This document shows, piece by piece, positions 1 to 12,800 of a stretch of DNA of 64,000 nucleotides (positions are counted from its first letter, which is position 1; the number at the start of each line of letters is the position of its first letter). The stretch comes from Verticillium longisporum (Eukaryota > Ascomycota > Sordariomycetes > Glomerellales > Plectosphaerellaceae). The notes below the pieces were generated by a model. The model did not search any database, was not told where the DNA came from, and was given only the letters and a program-made list of their open reading frames with translations. The translations under genes and the position numbers were made by a program. The DNA lies in assembly GCA_019188255.1 (NCBI GenBank), contig JAETXT010000002.1, forward strand, positions 2,604,001-2,668,000, read 5' to 3'.

Positions 1-199
1 AACAGTACACTACAAAGCATATCCTGCCAGAGGTCGAGGTGGAATCTCATAATTAGAAGACCCCCAAGTCAAATTGTGACAGCCCCGTCTGTCTTGAATC
101 ATCAATCTGAGTGCGATTTACCATCAACGAGAGAATTCCTACCCTACACAACAAGTATCGGCCAGCACGGCAGCACCAAAGAAGAAGCTCAGCATCAAA

Positions 200-1502
200 A
201 TGAGCAACCGGGACCGCGATTCCTTGGGGCAGACTTCCCAGTCTCTTTCCGGTGGTCGGAAAGGAAGCCTCGAGCCTCTGTCATCAGATCGATCTCGCTA
301 TACAAATCGAGCCCCTGACATCTACAATCTCCATGGCTTCCGCCCTGAACGTCGAGACTTGAAATGGGACATGCCTACGGATAGCTTGGATGATTTCTTC
401 TTCGAGGATCAATACCTGCTCATGCTCCAGCAAATCTATGCCCTTATGGAAACATCCCTGGTCCTCGGTCCAAGACGTATGCCGTACGAGGTCTCGCCCT
501 GGTCGATACCGACAGCTGATCGGAGCGACATGACGTTGGAGCAATATACGTCCTTAGTAGCTCAGCCTGACCCGTTATTCAAGTATCCATGGGATACACT
601 ACTCCTATTCAAGAGGAAAACACAGCATTTCTTGGCAGCAGTGATGAACAAGATGCTACATGAAATGACTTTCAAGTCGCTCCTATTCGGCGCCAGTAAG
701 GAGCAGATGAAAATCCTGACTGAACAGGACGACACACTTATCAACGAAGAAGGTACTACATGTCATGTCTTGAAGTGGGAGACCAGTATTAATCAGTCTC
801 GCAGGATTCGGGCGAACACGGTTGCGCACCGAGTATATCAATATGTTTTTGAAAGGCCGAGCACCCCCACTGTTCTGGGAGCAGGTCGACGAGACGGCCA
901 TTGGCATCACGAGGGCGTTTCTACCGGTCATCGCCTGGATAAGAAAGACAAGGATCGATGAGGTACCCTCCATAGGCGAGATTCACCAGCAGATCCACGG
1001 CATAGTAGCGTTTACAGCGTGGCTCGCTGTGTGCATGCGTCGGTCTGTGTCCATCATCGAATTTGACTGGCCGACACCAGGGGAGTGCGATCTTCCATCA
1101 AGCAATACGGAAAATTTTGACGAATGGGTTTACCGAAAGGGGCTGAAGAGGGTTGAACAGTATTGCCGCAAAAGGGGTTCCCATGAGCCCCGTCGTGCGA
1201 GAGTCATGATCGCCATCGCACCATCGGCGTGGCGGTACACCGTAGCTCCAGACGGATACTGGAAGGTGCGACTCCAACAGAAGCGAGCTGTGTACTACCA
1301 CGGACTACAGGATGACATGGACGAGAAGAAGGAGCACAGAATTGGCTTATCGGAGTGGGCAGCCATGCAAAGGGCGAAGGCCGAGGGGGATGTAAGGTCG
1401 CTTGCGGGGCAGTTTTGGCGATACTTGGGGGCCATGCTTGCAGCACTCTTTCTGGCGTGGGCTATCGTGCATCGTGGGGGCCCTCTACAGGCACTATGGT
1501 GA
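200..1502 (+). CDS. Unrecognised protein with C-terminal membrane segment, probably two exons
   Basis: I do not recognise this protein. Two overlapping open frames are best joined by a 52 nt intron, 833-884 (GTATAT...CAG), which ends exon 1 on a codon boundary (ACCGA) and resumes at GTC GAC GAG. This gives about 416 residues. No strong branch point is visible, so a one-base indel between 800 and 905 is the alternative, since the unspliced second frame also reads like protein there. The N-terminal 40 residues are Ser/Arg-rich and probably disordered; the middle is mixed and Trp-rich. The C-terminus has one hydrophobic segment (around YLGAMLAALFLAWAIV) followed by a short tail, so it may be tail-anchored. 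The start at 200 follows the AGCATCAAAATGAGC context; no upstream in-frame ATG is better. No catalytic motif was seen. It points the same way as the Hsp70 gene 497 bp downstream, with no sign that they work together. Confidence 0.55.
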
Positions 1503-1998
1503 CTGTCGAAGAGCGTGGCAATTGACTGAGGCGCGGCTTCTCCATAGATATAGGCCTCCGATACCTAGAAGATGTGGCGCGTTATTGGTACCTGCAGTAC
1601 CGATGTAAGTAGGTAGTCGGCTCAAGATGCGGCGATTCATGGAATCGGTGAGTCCGGGCCTCGGTGAAGGAAGAAAGAATCTGAGCGTGGGGCAGCGATA
1701 AGATAGGCGAGGGTTGGGGGCGGCGGGCAACTGCCAACCAATGGCGGTCTAGCACGGCAGAGGGTTCGCACTGGAATCGCACTTCTGAGCCCCGCGCATG
1801 GCAAAAAGTTCTGAGCGCTCTGGCCACCCGGCAACACCCCCGAGCACCAAATTCTCACTTTTTTTTCTGGTCCACCCCAGCCGCCGACCAAAACCATCCG
1901 ACCGTCGTCTACTTCTACGCCTGTCTCTGGACCCCGCGCGCCGCCTCACCTTTACAACATCTCACCTCCCCATCCTCCCCCATCACACATCTATCATC
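1503..1998 (+). promoter_or_regulatory. Intergenic region and presumed promoter/5' UTR of the SSB gene
   Basis: No gene is seen here. The last 80 bases before the ATG at 1999 are pyrimidine-rich (CACCTCCCCATCCTCCCCC and similar), as is usual in highly expressed fungal genes such as ribosomal and chaperone genes. No clear TATA box was found. Placing the promoter here is inference from position. Confidence 0.4.
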
Positions 1999-4276
1999 AT
2001 GGCTGACGAAGTCTACGACGGTGCCATTGGCATCGATCTGGGTAAGTAACTATGAGACTATGCTGCGCTCTTTCGTCTTGTTGTATTTGTGCCCACAGGC
2101 GCCCACCGCCTCGGCTCGCACTCGATCTGTTTTCGCAGTCGACCTGCCAATTCCTCGCCGGCAGGACAACCACATGCGTCCAGTACCAACAAGAGCCTTC
2201 GCTGACCATCGCCCTTCCAGGTACCACCTACTCTTGCGTTGCTACGTACGAGGGTACCAATGTCGAGATCATCGCCAACGAGCAGGGTTCGTTCACCACG
2301 CCCTCGTTCGTCTCCTTCACCGACAAGGAGCGCCTGATCGGTGAGGCTGCCAAGAACCAGGCTGCCATGAACCCTACGAACACCGTCTTCGATGTCAAGT
2401 GAGTGCTGTTCTCCCGCTTTTCAAGATCCCTCGGTGAAACATGGTTGCTGACCTCCTTGCCACAGGCGTCTCATCGGTCGCCGCTTCGACGACCCCGATG
2501 TCAAGAAGGACACCGACACCTGGCCCTTCAAGGTCATCGATGACAACGGTTCCCCCAAGGTCGAGGTCCAGTACCTCGGCGAGACCAAGTCTTTCTCCCC
2601 CCAGGAGATCTCCTCCATGGTCCTCACCAAGGTCAGTCTCACTTGTGTGCCAAAACGGCCCAACAAAAAGCCAGAATGAAAATTTGCTAACAACCTCCCA
2701 GATGAAGGAGATTGCTGAGGTCAAGCTCGGCAAGAAGGTTGAGAAGGCCGTCATCACCGTCCCCGCCTACTTCAACGACAACCAGCGTCAGGCCACCAAG
2801 GACGCCGGTGCCATCGCTGGTCTCAACGTTCTCCGCATCATCAACGAGCCCACCGCTGCCGCCATTGCCTACGGTCTCGGCGCTGGCAAGTCCAACAAGG
2901 AGCGCAACGTTCTCATCTACGATCTCGGTGGTGGTACTTTCGATGTCTCCCTCCTGAACATCCAGGGTGGTGTCTTCACCGTCAAGGCCACTTCCGGTAA
3001 CACCCATCTTGGTGGCCAGGACTTCGACACCAGCCTCCTCGAGCACTGCAAGAAGGACTTCCAGCGCAAGTCGAAGAAGGACATCTCCAACGACCCCCGT
3101 GCCCTGCGTCGTCTCCGCACTGCTTGCGAGCGCGCCAAGCGTACCCTGTCCAGCGGTGCCCAGGCCACCATTGAGATCGACTCCCTCTTCGACGGCGAGG
3201 ACTTCCAGATGCAGATCACTCGTGCCCGTTTCGAGGAGCTCAACGCCAAGGCCTTCAACGGCACCCTCGAGCCCGTCGCTCAGGTCCTGAAGGATGCCAA
3301 CCTCCAGAAGAGCGCCGTTGAGGAGATTGTCCTCGTCGGTGGTTCCACTCGTATTCCCCGTATCCAGAAGCTCCTGTCCGAGTTCTTCGACGGCAAGAAG
3401 CTCGAGAAGAGCATCAACCCCGACGAGGCTGTCGCCTACGGTGCCGCCGTCCAGGCCGGTATCCTCTCCGGCAAGGCCACCTCCGCCGAGACCGCCGACC
3501 TCCTGCTTCTCGACGTCTGCCCCCTGTCTCTCGGTGTCGCCATGGAGGGTAACATCTTCGCTCCCGTCGTTCCTCGCGGCAACACTGTTCCGTGTATTAA
3601 AAAAAGAACCTTCACCACTGTTGCCGACAACCAACAAACGTATGTCTCTTATTCTTCTTGCCATTTCCTGAACGCAAGTCCAGTTATGCTAACAGTTTCA
3701 CAGCGTCCAGTTCCCCGTCTACCAGGGTGAGCGTGTCAACTGCGAGGACAACACCTCGCTGGGTGAATTCACTCTGGCTCCCATCCCCCCCATGCGCGCC
3801 GGTGAGGCCGTCCTCGAGTGTGTCTTCGAGGTCGACGTCAACGGTATCCTCAAGGTCACCGCCACCGAGAAGACCTCCGGCCGTAGCGCCAACATCACTA
3901 TCTCCAACTCTGTCGGCAAGCTCTCTTCTCACGAGATTGAGAACATGATCAACGGTCAGCTCGATTCCCCCGTATGTGCACTAGACAGCAGCTAATTCGC
4001 TACACAGACGCCGAGAAGTTCAAGTCCAGCGACGAGGCCTTCTCCAAGAAGTTCGAGGCCAAGCAGCAGCTTGAGTCCTACATCGGTCGCGTTGAGGAGA
4101 TCATCTCTGACCCGACACTGTCCCTCAAGCTCAAGCGCGGCCAGAAGGACAAGATTGAGCAGCAGGTCAGCGAGGCCATGGCCAAGCTTGAGATCACCGA
4201 CGCCTCGGCTGAGGACCTCAAGAAGCAGGAGCTCGCTCTTAAGCGTCTCGTCACCAAGGCCATGTCTTCACGGTAA
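1999..4276 (+). CDS. SSB1: Ribosome-associated Hsp70 chaperone, SSB type
   Basis: Cytosolic Hsp70 of the Ssb class, which binds nascent chains at the ribosome with the RAC complex. Six exons: 1999-2041, 2221-2398, 2466-2631, 2702-3639, 3704-3954 and 4008-4276. All five introns (179, 67, 70, 64 and 53 nt) are GT-AG and restore the frame; branch-like GCTAAC is visible at about 2687 and 3688. The product is 614 residues, matching the usual Ssb length of about 613. Visible Hsp70 signatures are the N-terminal phosphate loop GIDLGTTYS (formed across intron 1), [12 protein letters not shown] (about 2919-2950), and [13 protein letters not shown] (about 3331-3370). The start [15 protein letters not shown] is characteristic of Ssb, and the protein lacks the EEVD tail of Ssa-type Hsp70, ending KAMSSR. 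The substrate domain follows from exon 5. Codon use is strongly C-ending, as in highly expressed genes. No frame damage. Very sure of family; SSB rather than SSA is inferred from the termini. Confidence 0.96.
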
Positions 4277-4948
4277 AGGAAGACTTTTTCACTTGCAGCA
4301 GATGGTCAGCCTTGGGTTGGAGCTGGGGGTGGTAGAGCAAAATCTGGTGTGATGGAGTACGCGCGCGCAACCAACCGGATATTCGGGAGCGAGCGGGCCA
4401 TTTAGAAGATGGTTGCGTCGCCAAATAATGCTGCGACGTTTCAGTGGTCTTTTAACGATGGCTCTCTAAAACCTTTTACTCTTTATTCTACGTCTGCTGT
4501 TCTTTTGTGGCCAGTCTTCATACTGATGGCCTTCTGTTCGATGACTTGCATTCTGGACAGGTAAACAATCTGCTTCGTACAGTTTATTATACAACGGAGG
4601 CCTCAAGCGAGGATGCACGTGGAAAGTCGCGGTCTGCCAACGCTTGAGTGACGACGAAGAACATGGCGAAGCCTTCACCTCTCGCCCCGAACGAGTTGAC
4701 TGTCGTAGCTCAATCTGCCAGAAATGCTCCCATTGTTAGGTCCTCCGTGGCACTTCGCTAGGCAACATCCTTGGAAACAGTGAACAATGCTCATACTTTC
4801 CACTCTTCCACTGCTTGTATCGTGACACCAGTGAATGATCGACGACGAAGCTCCTGCCACACGCGATGCCTCGCCCACAACAAAATGAAATCCATTCCCC
4901 ATCTACTACCCAAACACGTACCTCACCACTACACACTCACTACCCATC
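4277..4948. other. Intergenic, 3' flank of SSB gene
   Basis: 672 bp of normal base composition containing only short, unconvincing open frames on both strands. The first part is presumably the 3' UTR of the Hsp70 gene. No tRNA-like or repeat structure was seen before the terminal inverted repeat that starts near 4949. Confidence 0.5.
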
Positions 4949-5493
4949 CCTTTAGTGCCCAAATTTGGCCTCAGTACTTCGTATGATCGATAGCTGAGTA
5001 GTAGAAAATATATATCGCTAATTGTTGAGAGGGCTTCACTGCTTATATGAACCCCGATTCATTACTTTGGCTGTGCCTGAGAGCTCTGAATAGGTAGGGT
5101 TGGTGATATAAGACTTGTATTGATTGTTAATGCTATCTCTCTGAATCACCGCTACCTACGTGAATCAGATATACCCATCTGATTCACTGATCACGTAAGC
5201 TGTGAATCACGTGCTCCTTAGAGCTGTGAATCTCAGCCCCAGTGATCACCATATCGGTGAATCCCATACGGTGATCACCGACCTAGGTAATCCCCCAATA
5301 TTGGTTCAACACTAATTGAATTAAAGGATATAGCGAACTGTATATCTAGATGCCTGTACGTTACCTATGTTTCATAGACGTACCCGCCCTTAATCATGTA
5401 CTGAGCTAGTACCTGCTTAGATGTACATCAAAGCTCTTTAGGCAGGCGGTGATCATTGTATGTACTGAGGCCAAATTTGGGCACTAAAGGGAT
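4949..5493. mobile_element. MITE-like element with 30 bp perfect terminal inverted repeats
   Basis: The left end from 4949 (CCCTTTAGTGCCC, then AAATTTGGCCTCAGTAC) is repeated as its exact reverse complement ending at 5493. About 30 bp match without a mismatch, and the dinucleotide AT lies outside both ends (possible 2 bp target duplication). Inside the repeats there is no coding frame, and after removing the 289 bp solo LTR and its 5 bp duplicate only about 250 bp remain. This fits a non-autonomous DNA transposon. The superfamily is not certain; a 2 bp duplication would fit Tc1/mariner, but AT rather than TA was seen. It was present before the copia LTR landed in it. Confidence 0.7.
5023..5311 (-). 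mobile_element. Solo LTR of the Ty1/copia family, not RIP-mutated
   Basis: This 289 bp segment begins TGTTGAGAGGG and ends GGTTCAACA. It is flanked by a perfect 5 bp duplication CTAAT (5018-5022 and 5312-5316). Its reverse complement matches, base for base apart from C-to-T and G-to-A differences, the 284-287 bp LTRs of the copia element nested in element A (9588-9871 and 16811-17097). It keeps CpA and TpG dinucleotides that are lost in those copies. It is the remnant left when the two LTRs of a full element recombine. It lies within the MITE-like element. Confidence 0.9.
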
Positions 5494-5895
5494 AATCCCA
5501 TACTTCAAGCCCAAACCACGACAATGCCCCAGCACTGCACCGACGTTCGCCTCTTTATACCACAGTCATCCGGATATCCCATTATCATCGATTTCGCAGC
5601 GTATTGCGGCGTTTCGACGGTATAACGTGTACTTCTCATAACGAAACGATATACCGTTTGCCCTTACCCTACGAGCTGGAATTGGTCGAGAGACCTGCAA
5701 TCTATTAAATTAAATAAAGCACTGAATAAAGGCCGTTTAACCTACGACGGATACTACCGCGCTTTACAGCTAAACGGCAGTAAACAGGGCGTCGCCAAGG
5801 AGACCTCGAAGACAAATAAGCTCTTCGAGGAGTGGTGTGAGAAGCACTAGGGTCGTATTGACGAATTCCGATCAAAGTCTCGCCAAGAAGGATTC

Positions 5896-6081
5896 TGTCA
5901 GTGCTTGATTTGGAGGAGAGTGAAGAGGTCTTCCACACGTGGTCCGCAGGCATTTGATAATAGGTATGGGGTCGGAATACATCTGAATTCTGGCCCTCCG
6001 CGGTCCTTATATATACGTTCTCGTGGCCCTTAGCCCCCTGACTAGCCCCCTTGTGCCGTGGCTCCGCAGGGTCTCCTGACA
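5896..6081 (+). mobile_element. Solo LTR, third family, inside the broken gene
   Basis: 186 bp beginning TGTCAG and ending CTGACA, flanked by perfect GATTC duplications (5891-5895 and 6082-6086). An inverted copy of 204 bp lies at 23418-23621, with the two sharing long identical runs such as GAAGAGGTCTTCCACACGTG. A TATA-like run (CTTATATATACG) lies in the middle, as expected for an LTR promoter. No internal sequence of a full-length element of this family is present in the window. Confidence 0.85.
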
Positions 6082-7129
6082 GATTCCCTGATCCTCGCTA
6101 CGGCGATTTTAAGTATATTATCTATACTCATACCTCCAGTGTTTCCAAGGCGGTTCCGGAGGACGTAGCCAAAGACCTTGTGGAAAAGTTTGGGCAACCA
6201 CCTTGAATTACCGATGAAGCTGGCCACCTAGCTAAGACCTGGAACCCTAATAGCGAGGAGTGGCTTGAGTTTATCATCGAGGGAGAAAGTACTGCTAGTA
6301 CTATGAATATAAGCTACCCTTTTAAGGTAGAGGAAGTCGACTCAGACCCTCAACCTCTAGAGGAGCCACCTACTGCGCATCTTCGGGAATTCTTCATGGC
6401 TTCAACACCAGCTGAGCCGACTAGCCGTACTACTAGCGGTCTATTTACTACCAGCTCGTCGGGCACTAAGGGTAGTAAGTCGAATACGCCTCGCAATACG
6501 CCGGGGAAGAGTTCCCCGTTAAACCCCGGGAATAGTCCCGCTAATAGTAACAATCAAGTCATAATCGACAACCCTATAACTCCTACGCCTCTATCCAGAG
6601 GACAGTCTTCCAATACAATTTTATCGAAGGAAACCAGCGGTAGCAGTGTGGCCAGCGGTTTTCGCACCGCTATACGCCGAGTTAAGAAGCACGCTGGTAC
6701 GATTCGAAATGCCGTCGCCTATACAAAGGTTCTCCTAGGAATTGCCGACAGTATCAAGGCGGGCCACAGTTCCGTTGATGAAGAAGCTGAGCTTTACAAC
6801 CTATACCTCGTGGCCCAGAGCACCGACGGTCTCCCGCATCACCAAGACGACCTCAAGCAAGTCCTTGACTTCCTCAATGACGTCGACAAACAGCAGCAGA
6901 ACGATTCTTCAGACCAGGACGAACCTTCGAAACTCAGCCCTACATAGTTCGTGGCACGCATCGGGGATATGGCTATGAAACGCGAAAAAAGGAAACGAGA
7001 AGGACACGACCCCTTCGAGAAACTAGAGAAGAAGCGCTGTAAGTACGAGAAGCTCCGCGCCAGAGAAGCATCCCGCAATGCATTCGCAGTTAAAAACTTC
7101 GCTAATCGGCTGAAAAAGTTATCGCCCGC

Positions 7130-7343
7130 TATTAGGACCTGAGGGAGGTATAAGACCGATAGGGGATCGCCTATTATTTAATCGTAGGAATTAAGAAGAG
7201 AGGACCGAGTATAGTAAGGGAATAGTTATAAGAAAGGTTAACGGACTAAGATTTAGAGAAGGGCATCGATTATTCTATCTTCCTAGAGACCCTTAAAAGA
7301 TTAATAGTTAATCCCTTTACTTATTATATAAGACTCCTTAATA
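7130..7343 (+). repeat. 5' LTR of gypsy element A
   Basis: 214 bp direct repeat of 21542-21755. Its outer 15 bases keep CCTGAGGG, which is mutated to TTAAAAG in the inner copy at the 3' LTR. Confidence 0.95.
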
Positions 7344-9587
7344 TAATAATCGATCTACCCTTAAAGAGTAACGATTATTAGGATAATATATCGATTAGAG
7401 ATATATAGAGTATTAGAAGATAGGCTATTATAAGATAATAGATAGAGAATACTAAAGAATTAATATAATTAAAGCCCGATATATAATAAGGATAAAATAC
7501 TAAGAATAATATACTTAATAACCTATTATTAATTATAGATAAGGAACTAGATCGATAATTAGAAGAAGAATAGTATAAATTTATAAAGAAAAGGAAATAT
7601 AAAGAGCTAGCTATACTCTAAAGGGGAGACCTAATAAGCCTATTACTAGGAATAACTAGTAGACTAGTACTAGTACTTAGAATAATACTCTATAAAGAAC
7701 TATAAAGTATACTCTTTATAAAAATATAATTACTAGCTATTTAATATAAAGGAATATCCTAATTAGAACTTAATACCTTCTTATTTAGCTTTAATATATA
7801 ATTCTAGCTTAATAAGAAGAATTTCTATAGAGATATCGATAAAATCGTATATATAAGTAATTACTTTATAAATACTTTATAGTAGAGATAGATATTATAT
7901 ATATAGATAGAATATAAGTCTATCTATAAAGTTACTTAGAGAGTAATAGGGGCCTAGCTAAAGGGCGATATAGATAACGATAATATTCGAATATTCTAGA
8001 TAATTATTAAACTATATAAGCGGGATTAGTAGTTTTAAGCCCTTAATTAGAAATACTAAGACTTTATAAATACCTATAATAGCCTAGAAGCGGAGCTACT
8101 TAAACCCCTATTATAGATCTATAGAGTAATACTTTTATTTACGAAACTTAACCTAGATCTTATATAATAGATTATAGTTTAAGGAATTCCCTATATAAGA
8201 ATAGAATTAAATAGAATAATTAAGAAAATAGAGACCTTATTATAGACTAAGAGAAGCCTAAAATAATACTAAGATAATAAAGAGAGAAGCTAAGATAATC
8301 TATAATAGACTTAAAATAAGACATATAAAAGAATAGTTAATAAATAATTATAAAGAAGAGATAACCGAAAACTAAATAGCTAGCTAAACTAATCTACTAT
8401 ACTTTATAGGCTAATAATAGAATAGTAGTAAATAGATAGAAGAAGGCCCGAAGCCTTAAATAATATTAAATATTATAATTATAATAAATATAAATACTAC
8501 GTTAATAGCTATTTAGAAGTATTATATATAAGTTATAGAAAATAAAGTTATATATATAAATTATATAAATAATACTTAATAGTAAACTATAAACTACTTA
8601 GGGGAAGAATAATAGGAGACCCTTAATAGGAAGAACTATTACTCCTAAGATTAAAACGGTATAAAGTAACTATTAAACTATATATTAATAATAATTAAGT
8701 TAAAGGAGAGGTAATATTAAATAGAAGAGCTAATATTAATATTATTAATAGCGACCTCTTAAGGGAAGCTAGAGAATAGCTAGGGGAAAAGTAGGGTAAG
8801 CTAGGTAAGGTATTCCGAAATAGGGAGATAAGTACTTATAATAAAAAGAGGATTACTAGCTAAGTAATAGATAACCCTAGGATAAAGTATATAATAATAA
8901 TAGAATATATAATAGTAGATAATATTATAAATAAATATAATATTATTTTAGGAAAACCCTAGCTAGTTTAAATATAGCTAATAAACGATTAATTATAGAG
9001 CTATTAGAGATACTCTATTAGGAAATAAGATATTAAAATTATATTAATAAGAAAATAAATTAAGAGTATAATCTATTAATCCCTAATAATAGCTTTAATT
9101 ATATTATAGAATATATAAGCTCCCTTTATAATACCCCTATAAAAGTATAATAAAAGAAATAAGCTATTTACTATAATCCTAATAGAATATTATAAGTTTA
9201 AGGATATCTTTAATATTAAATAAATAGTAACTCTATTATAGTATTATTAATAGGATTATCTAATAGAACTCGAGGATAGAAAGAAACTACCCTTTAGACC
9301 TATCTATATTCTAATAGAAAAGGAATTAGAAATATTAAGGGAATATATAAACGATTTATTAAAAAAGGGATAGATTAAATACTTTATTAGCCCTATTAGT
9401 ACTTCTATACTATTTATCTTAAAGAAGAATAATAAGCTTAAGATATATATTAATTATAGGGGACTTAATAAGATTATAAAGAAAGACTATATTACCCTCC
9501 TATTTATCTACGAATTACTTAATTAATTAATAATAGTTAAATTATTTATAAGACTAGACTTAAAAGATATTTATTATTAACTATATA

Positions 9588-9871
9588 TATTAAACTAATA
9601 TTAGGGGATTCCCTAGAGCAGTAATCTCGGTAGGGGATTACCGATATAGTAATTACCGTAGCTAGGATTTATAGCTCTTAGGAGCACGTAAATTATAGCT
9701 TACGTAATCAGTGAATTAGATAAGATCTAACTTATATAGGTAGTAGTAATTTAGAGAGAGATTATTAACTATATTATAAGACTTATATTACCTACCCTAC
9801 CTATTTAGAGCTCTCAAGCATAGCTAAAGCAATGAAACGGGGTTTATATAAATAGTAAAGCCCTCTTAATA
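9588..9871 (+). repeat. 5' LTR of nested copia element
   Basis: 284 bp, direct repeat of 16811-17097 and homologous, in opposite orientation, to the unmutated solo LTR at 5023-5311. Confidence 0.94.
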
Positions 9872-9899
9872 CTAATTAGTATTATATTTAATATAATAT

Positions 9900-12800
9900 A
9901 GAATAGCTAGAGCTAGAGAAGTTAAGATCGATCCTATAGATAGTAAATTCGCTATATATAAGCTTATCGGTTATACTTTATAAGTAATTATAAGAGTACT
10001 ATTTACTTTAAATACTTTAGGACTCTTATAAGAGCTTAGTAATAGGGAAATCCCTTATTATATAATCTATAGGAGTACTATCTACTTCGAGTACTTTAGG
10101 ACTCCTATACCTAAGATTACTATTTAGGCTATATTACTAGCTACTAAACCCAATAAACGAAGCTCTATAGAATAGTTAATTAACTATAATAGAGCTTTAA
10201 TAAAATTAATAATAATAAGCTCCTCGGATTATAGTAATAGCTCTATAATAGAGCTAGAGAGTACTAAAAAGATATAATAGGAGTTCGATAGTATTCTAGA
10301 AGAACTTAGTATATTACGCTTAACGTAGAAGGTTAGAAAGGGTCTCGATATTAACTTTATCGTTAATAGAATAGAATTATAGTTCCCTAGATTACTAGAT
10401 TTAGTATCTATAGATCTTAAGAGCGCCTAGATCCTTAAAGTAATAAGTATATATAGGACTATAAAGGGAGTTTACCTCCTAGAGGCGTTTATCGAAGACT
10501 TCTAGGGCTAGACTAAAGAGGACTTTAATTCCTATAATATAACGATTACTCGAGCGCTAAAGGTATATCTAGTAGAGCGTAGGATCCCTCTTCTAAGAGT
10601 AGTAAACGCTAAGATATCGAAGAGACTAATCCTAATACTTTTATAGGAAGAGATACCTAATACGATAGAGTCGATTACTATTAATTAGGATTTAGTACTC
10701 TAAAGAGTAGAGGAATAGCGAAACTAGTAGGATAATAAGTAATAATCTATAGGGAATGCTTAGCTATCCTAAATCTAAAAACTATAAATAGGGAGGATAG
10801 ATCCCCGATAGCCCCTAGTTCTAGGGTTATTTAATTAACGGAGTAAGTAATCTAGCTAATAAGAGATTATACTTTAATTTTAAAAAAATAAGACCTTACC
10901 CCTAAATATTACTTAGAACCTACTAGCTTAATACTATACTCTACTACTATATAAATTAGTAAATTTATTAATTAATAGAACTATAATTAAGTAATTCGTA
11001 TTATTCTAGAATAAGGAAAATAATTATTTTAAAGAGATATATAATATCTTTAATAATAAAATATATATCTTTATAAACGTTTATAAATTACTATAAATCT
11101 ATTATATATAGCTCTATATACTCTTCTTAAATATACTTTTAGGGTATATATAAACTTTCTTCCTAGAGTATATAAACTAGAATATAGGACTCTATTAAAT
11201 ATACCTAATAATTAAATAATAGTTTAATTTAAAGATTAATACAGTATAGTATTATATAGATTAGAGCTCGATAATGTTCTACTCTATAGTAATAGAAGCT
11301 AATAATATAGGAAAGCTATAAATAGAAGTTCTCTAGATCCTTCTAGATAGGCTTTAGTAATACTAGAGAGTACTTAGCCCTATATTTAAGGAAGAGACTT
11401 ATCTCTATATAAATACTCTAAGGGCGGTTTAAGGCGTCCTAGAGCTAAAGATTATATTAATAAAGTTAGAGCGATCTTTTAATATACTATCTATATAGCT
11501 TAAGAGTATATTAAAGATAGAGGAGAATACTAGAATACCTAAGTACTTCTATATTAATAGACGTTATAGGAGTAGATATCGCTAGGCTAGTAGAAGGGGA
11601 GATCGTAGAGAATAGTTAATATATAGAATTAATAATTATTAGCTATCTAGAATTTATAAATACTAGATATACTCTAAATAAGATTATAGATTAACGAAGT
11701 ACTCTCCTAAGGAGTAATAATATTCGAAAGAGTAATAGAAATATATATAGGAAGTATATAGGGATTAGCGGAAGGGATACTATTAGTTTTTAATAGTAAT
11801 AGAACCTATTAAGAGCTCGGAATTAGATAATCCTACTTCCGATAAACTAGGAATAGATAATGCCTTTAAATCTAATCCTAAGAGCGAATTAATAAATACT
11901 TATATTATATACTTCCTAGTAAATAAATCGTTCTAATATAGAATTAGGGGGAGTAGTCTAAAGGCTAAAATAATAGCTCCGATAGAGTAGCTCTTTATTT
12001 AGTATTAGATTAATAGTACTTCTATATAGTATAGTATTATCCCTAATATAGGTATAATATTAGTTTCTATAATAGGAGCTTTATAAATAAAGGCCCTAAT
12101 AGCCTTAATACTAAGCCTAATAGTTAATAAATAGGGAATAGGGGCTAGAATAAGATTTAAAGTAGGAAATCCTATTTCTATAATAGAAAAGATTACTATT
12201 CTAATACTAATTAGGAGAATTATATTCTATATCGTCCTAATAGATACTCTATTCCTACTTTATATTAAGGATATAGACGATCTTAGAATCTATTTAGATA
12301 ATATATATAATAAGCTAATAAAGCGTATTAGAGAGATCTAGGAGCGTACGCTTATTTTTTATAAATAGAGCTATTTATAGTTCTTCCTAAATACGAAGAC
12401 CTATACTAGCTCCGGGATTATATATATAATAGGGATAGAGAGCGATAGAGTAGTATTTCTAATAGAAGTAGAGCTCTAATATATTTATAAGTAGTTCGGT
12501 TACCTATCTATAGAGAAGCTATAGAACCTACTCTAGAGAGTAGACTAGGATGTAAATCGGGACGCTCTAGAGCTAATAAACCGCTTCTACTACTATTATT
12601 AGATTAAAGGGAAGTCTCTATAATACTTTAAGTTTGCCCTAAGGTTAGATATCGACTTTAATTACGAGATTTTAATCGATATTATATACTTAGATAGAAA
12701 GCCTATTCTTTATATAATTAATATAAGTATAGGATTCTAGTCTATAACTTTTATTCTTAATTTTATAGCTCGTATAATATAGGAAGCTCTTAAGAGGTAC

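Noticed and set aside
833..884. Frameshift making two separate genes at the left end
   Set aside because: A 52 nt GT-AG intron restores one frame exactly, which is simpler, though an indel is not excluded.
2687..3664. 325-codon open frame on the minus strand
   Set aside because: It is the mirror of the Hsp70 coding frame; the strong third-position C bias of the sense gene leaves the antisense frame open. Composition is Gly/Leu/Glu/Val-rich without domains.
5160..5290. Clustered GTGAATC/GATCACC short inverted motifs as an operator array
   Set aside because: They are part of the copia LTR and occur, mutated, in the other LTRs of the family.
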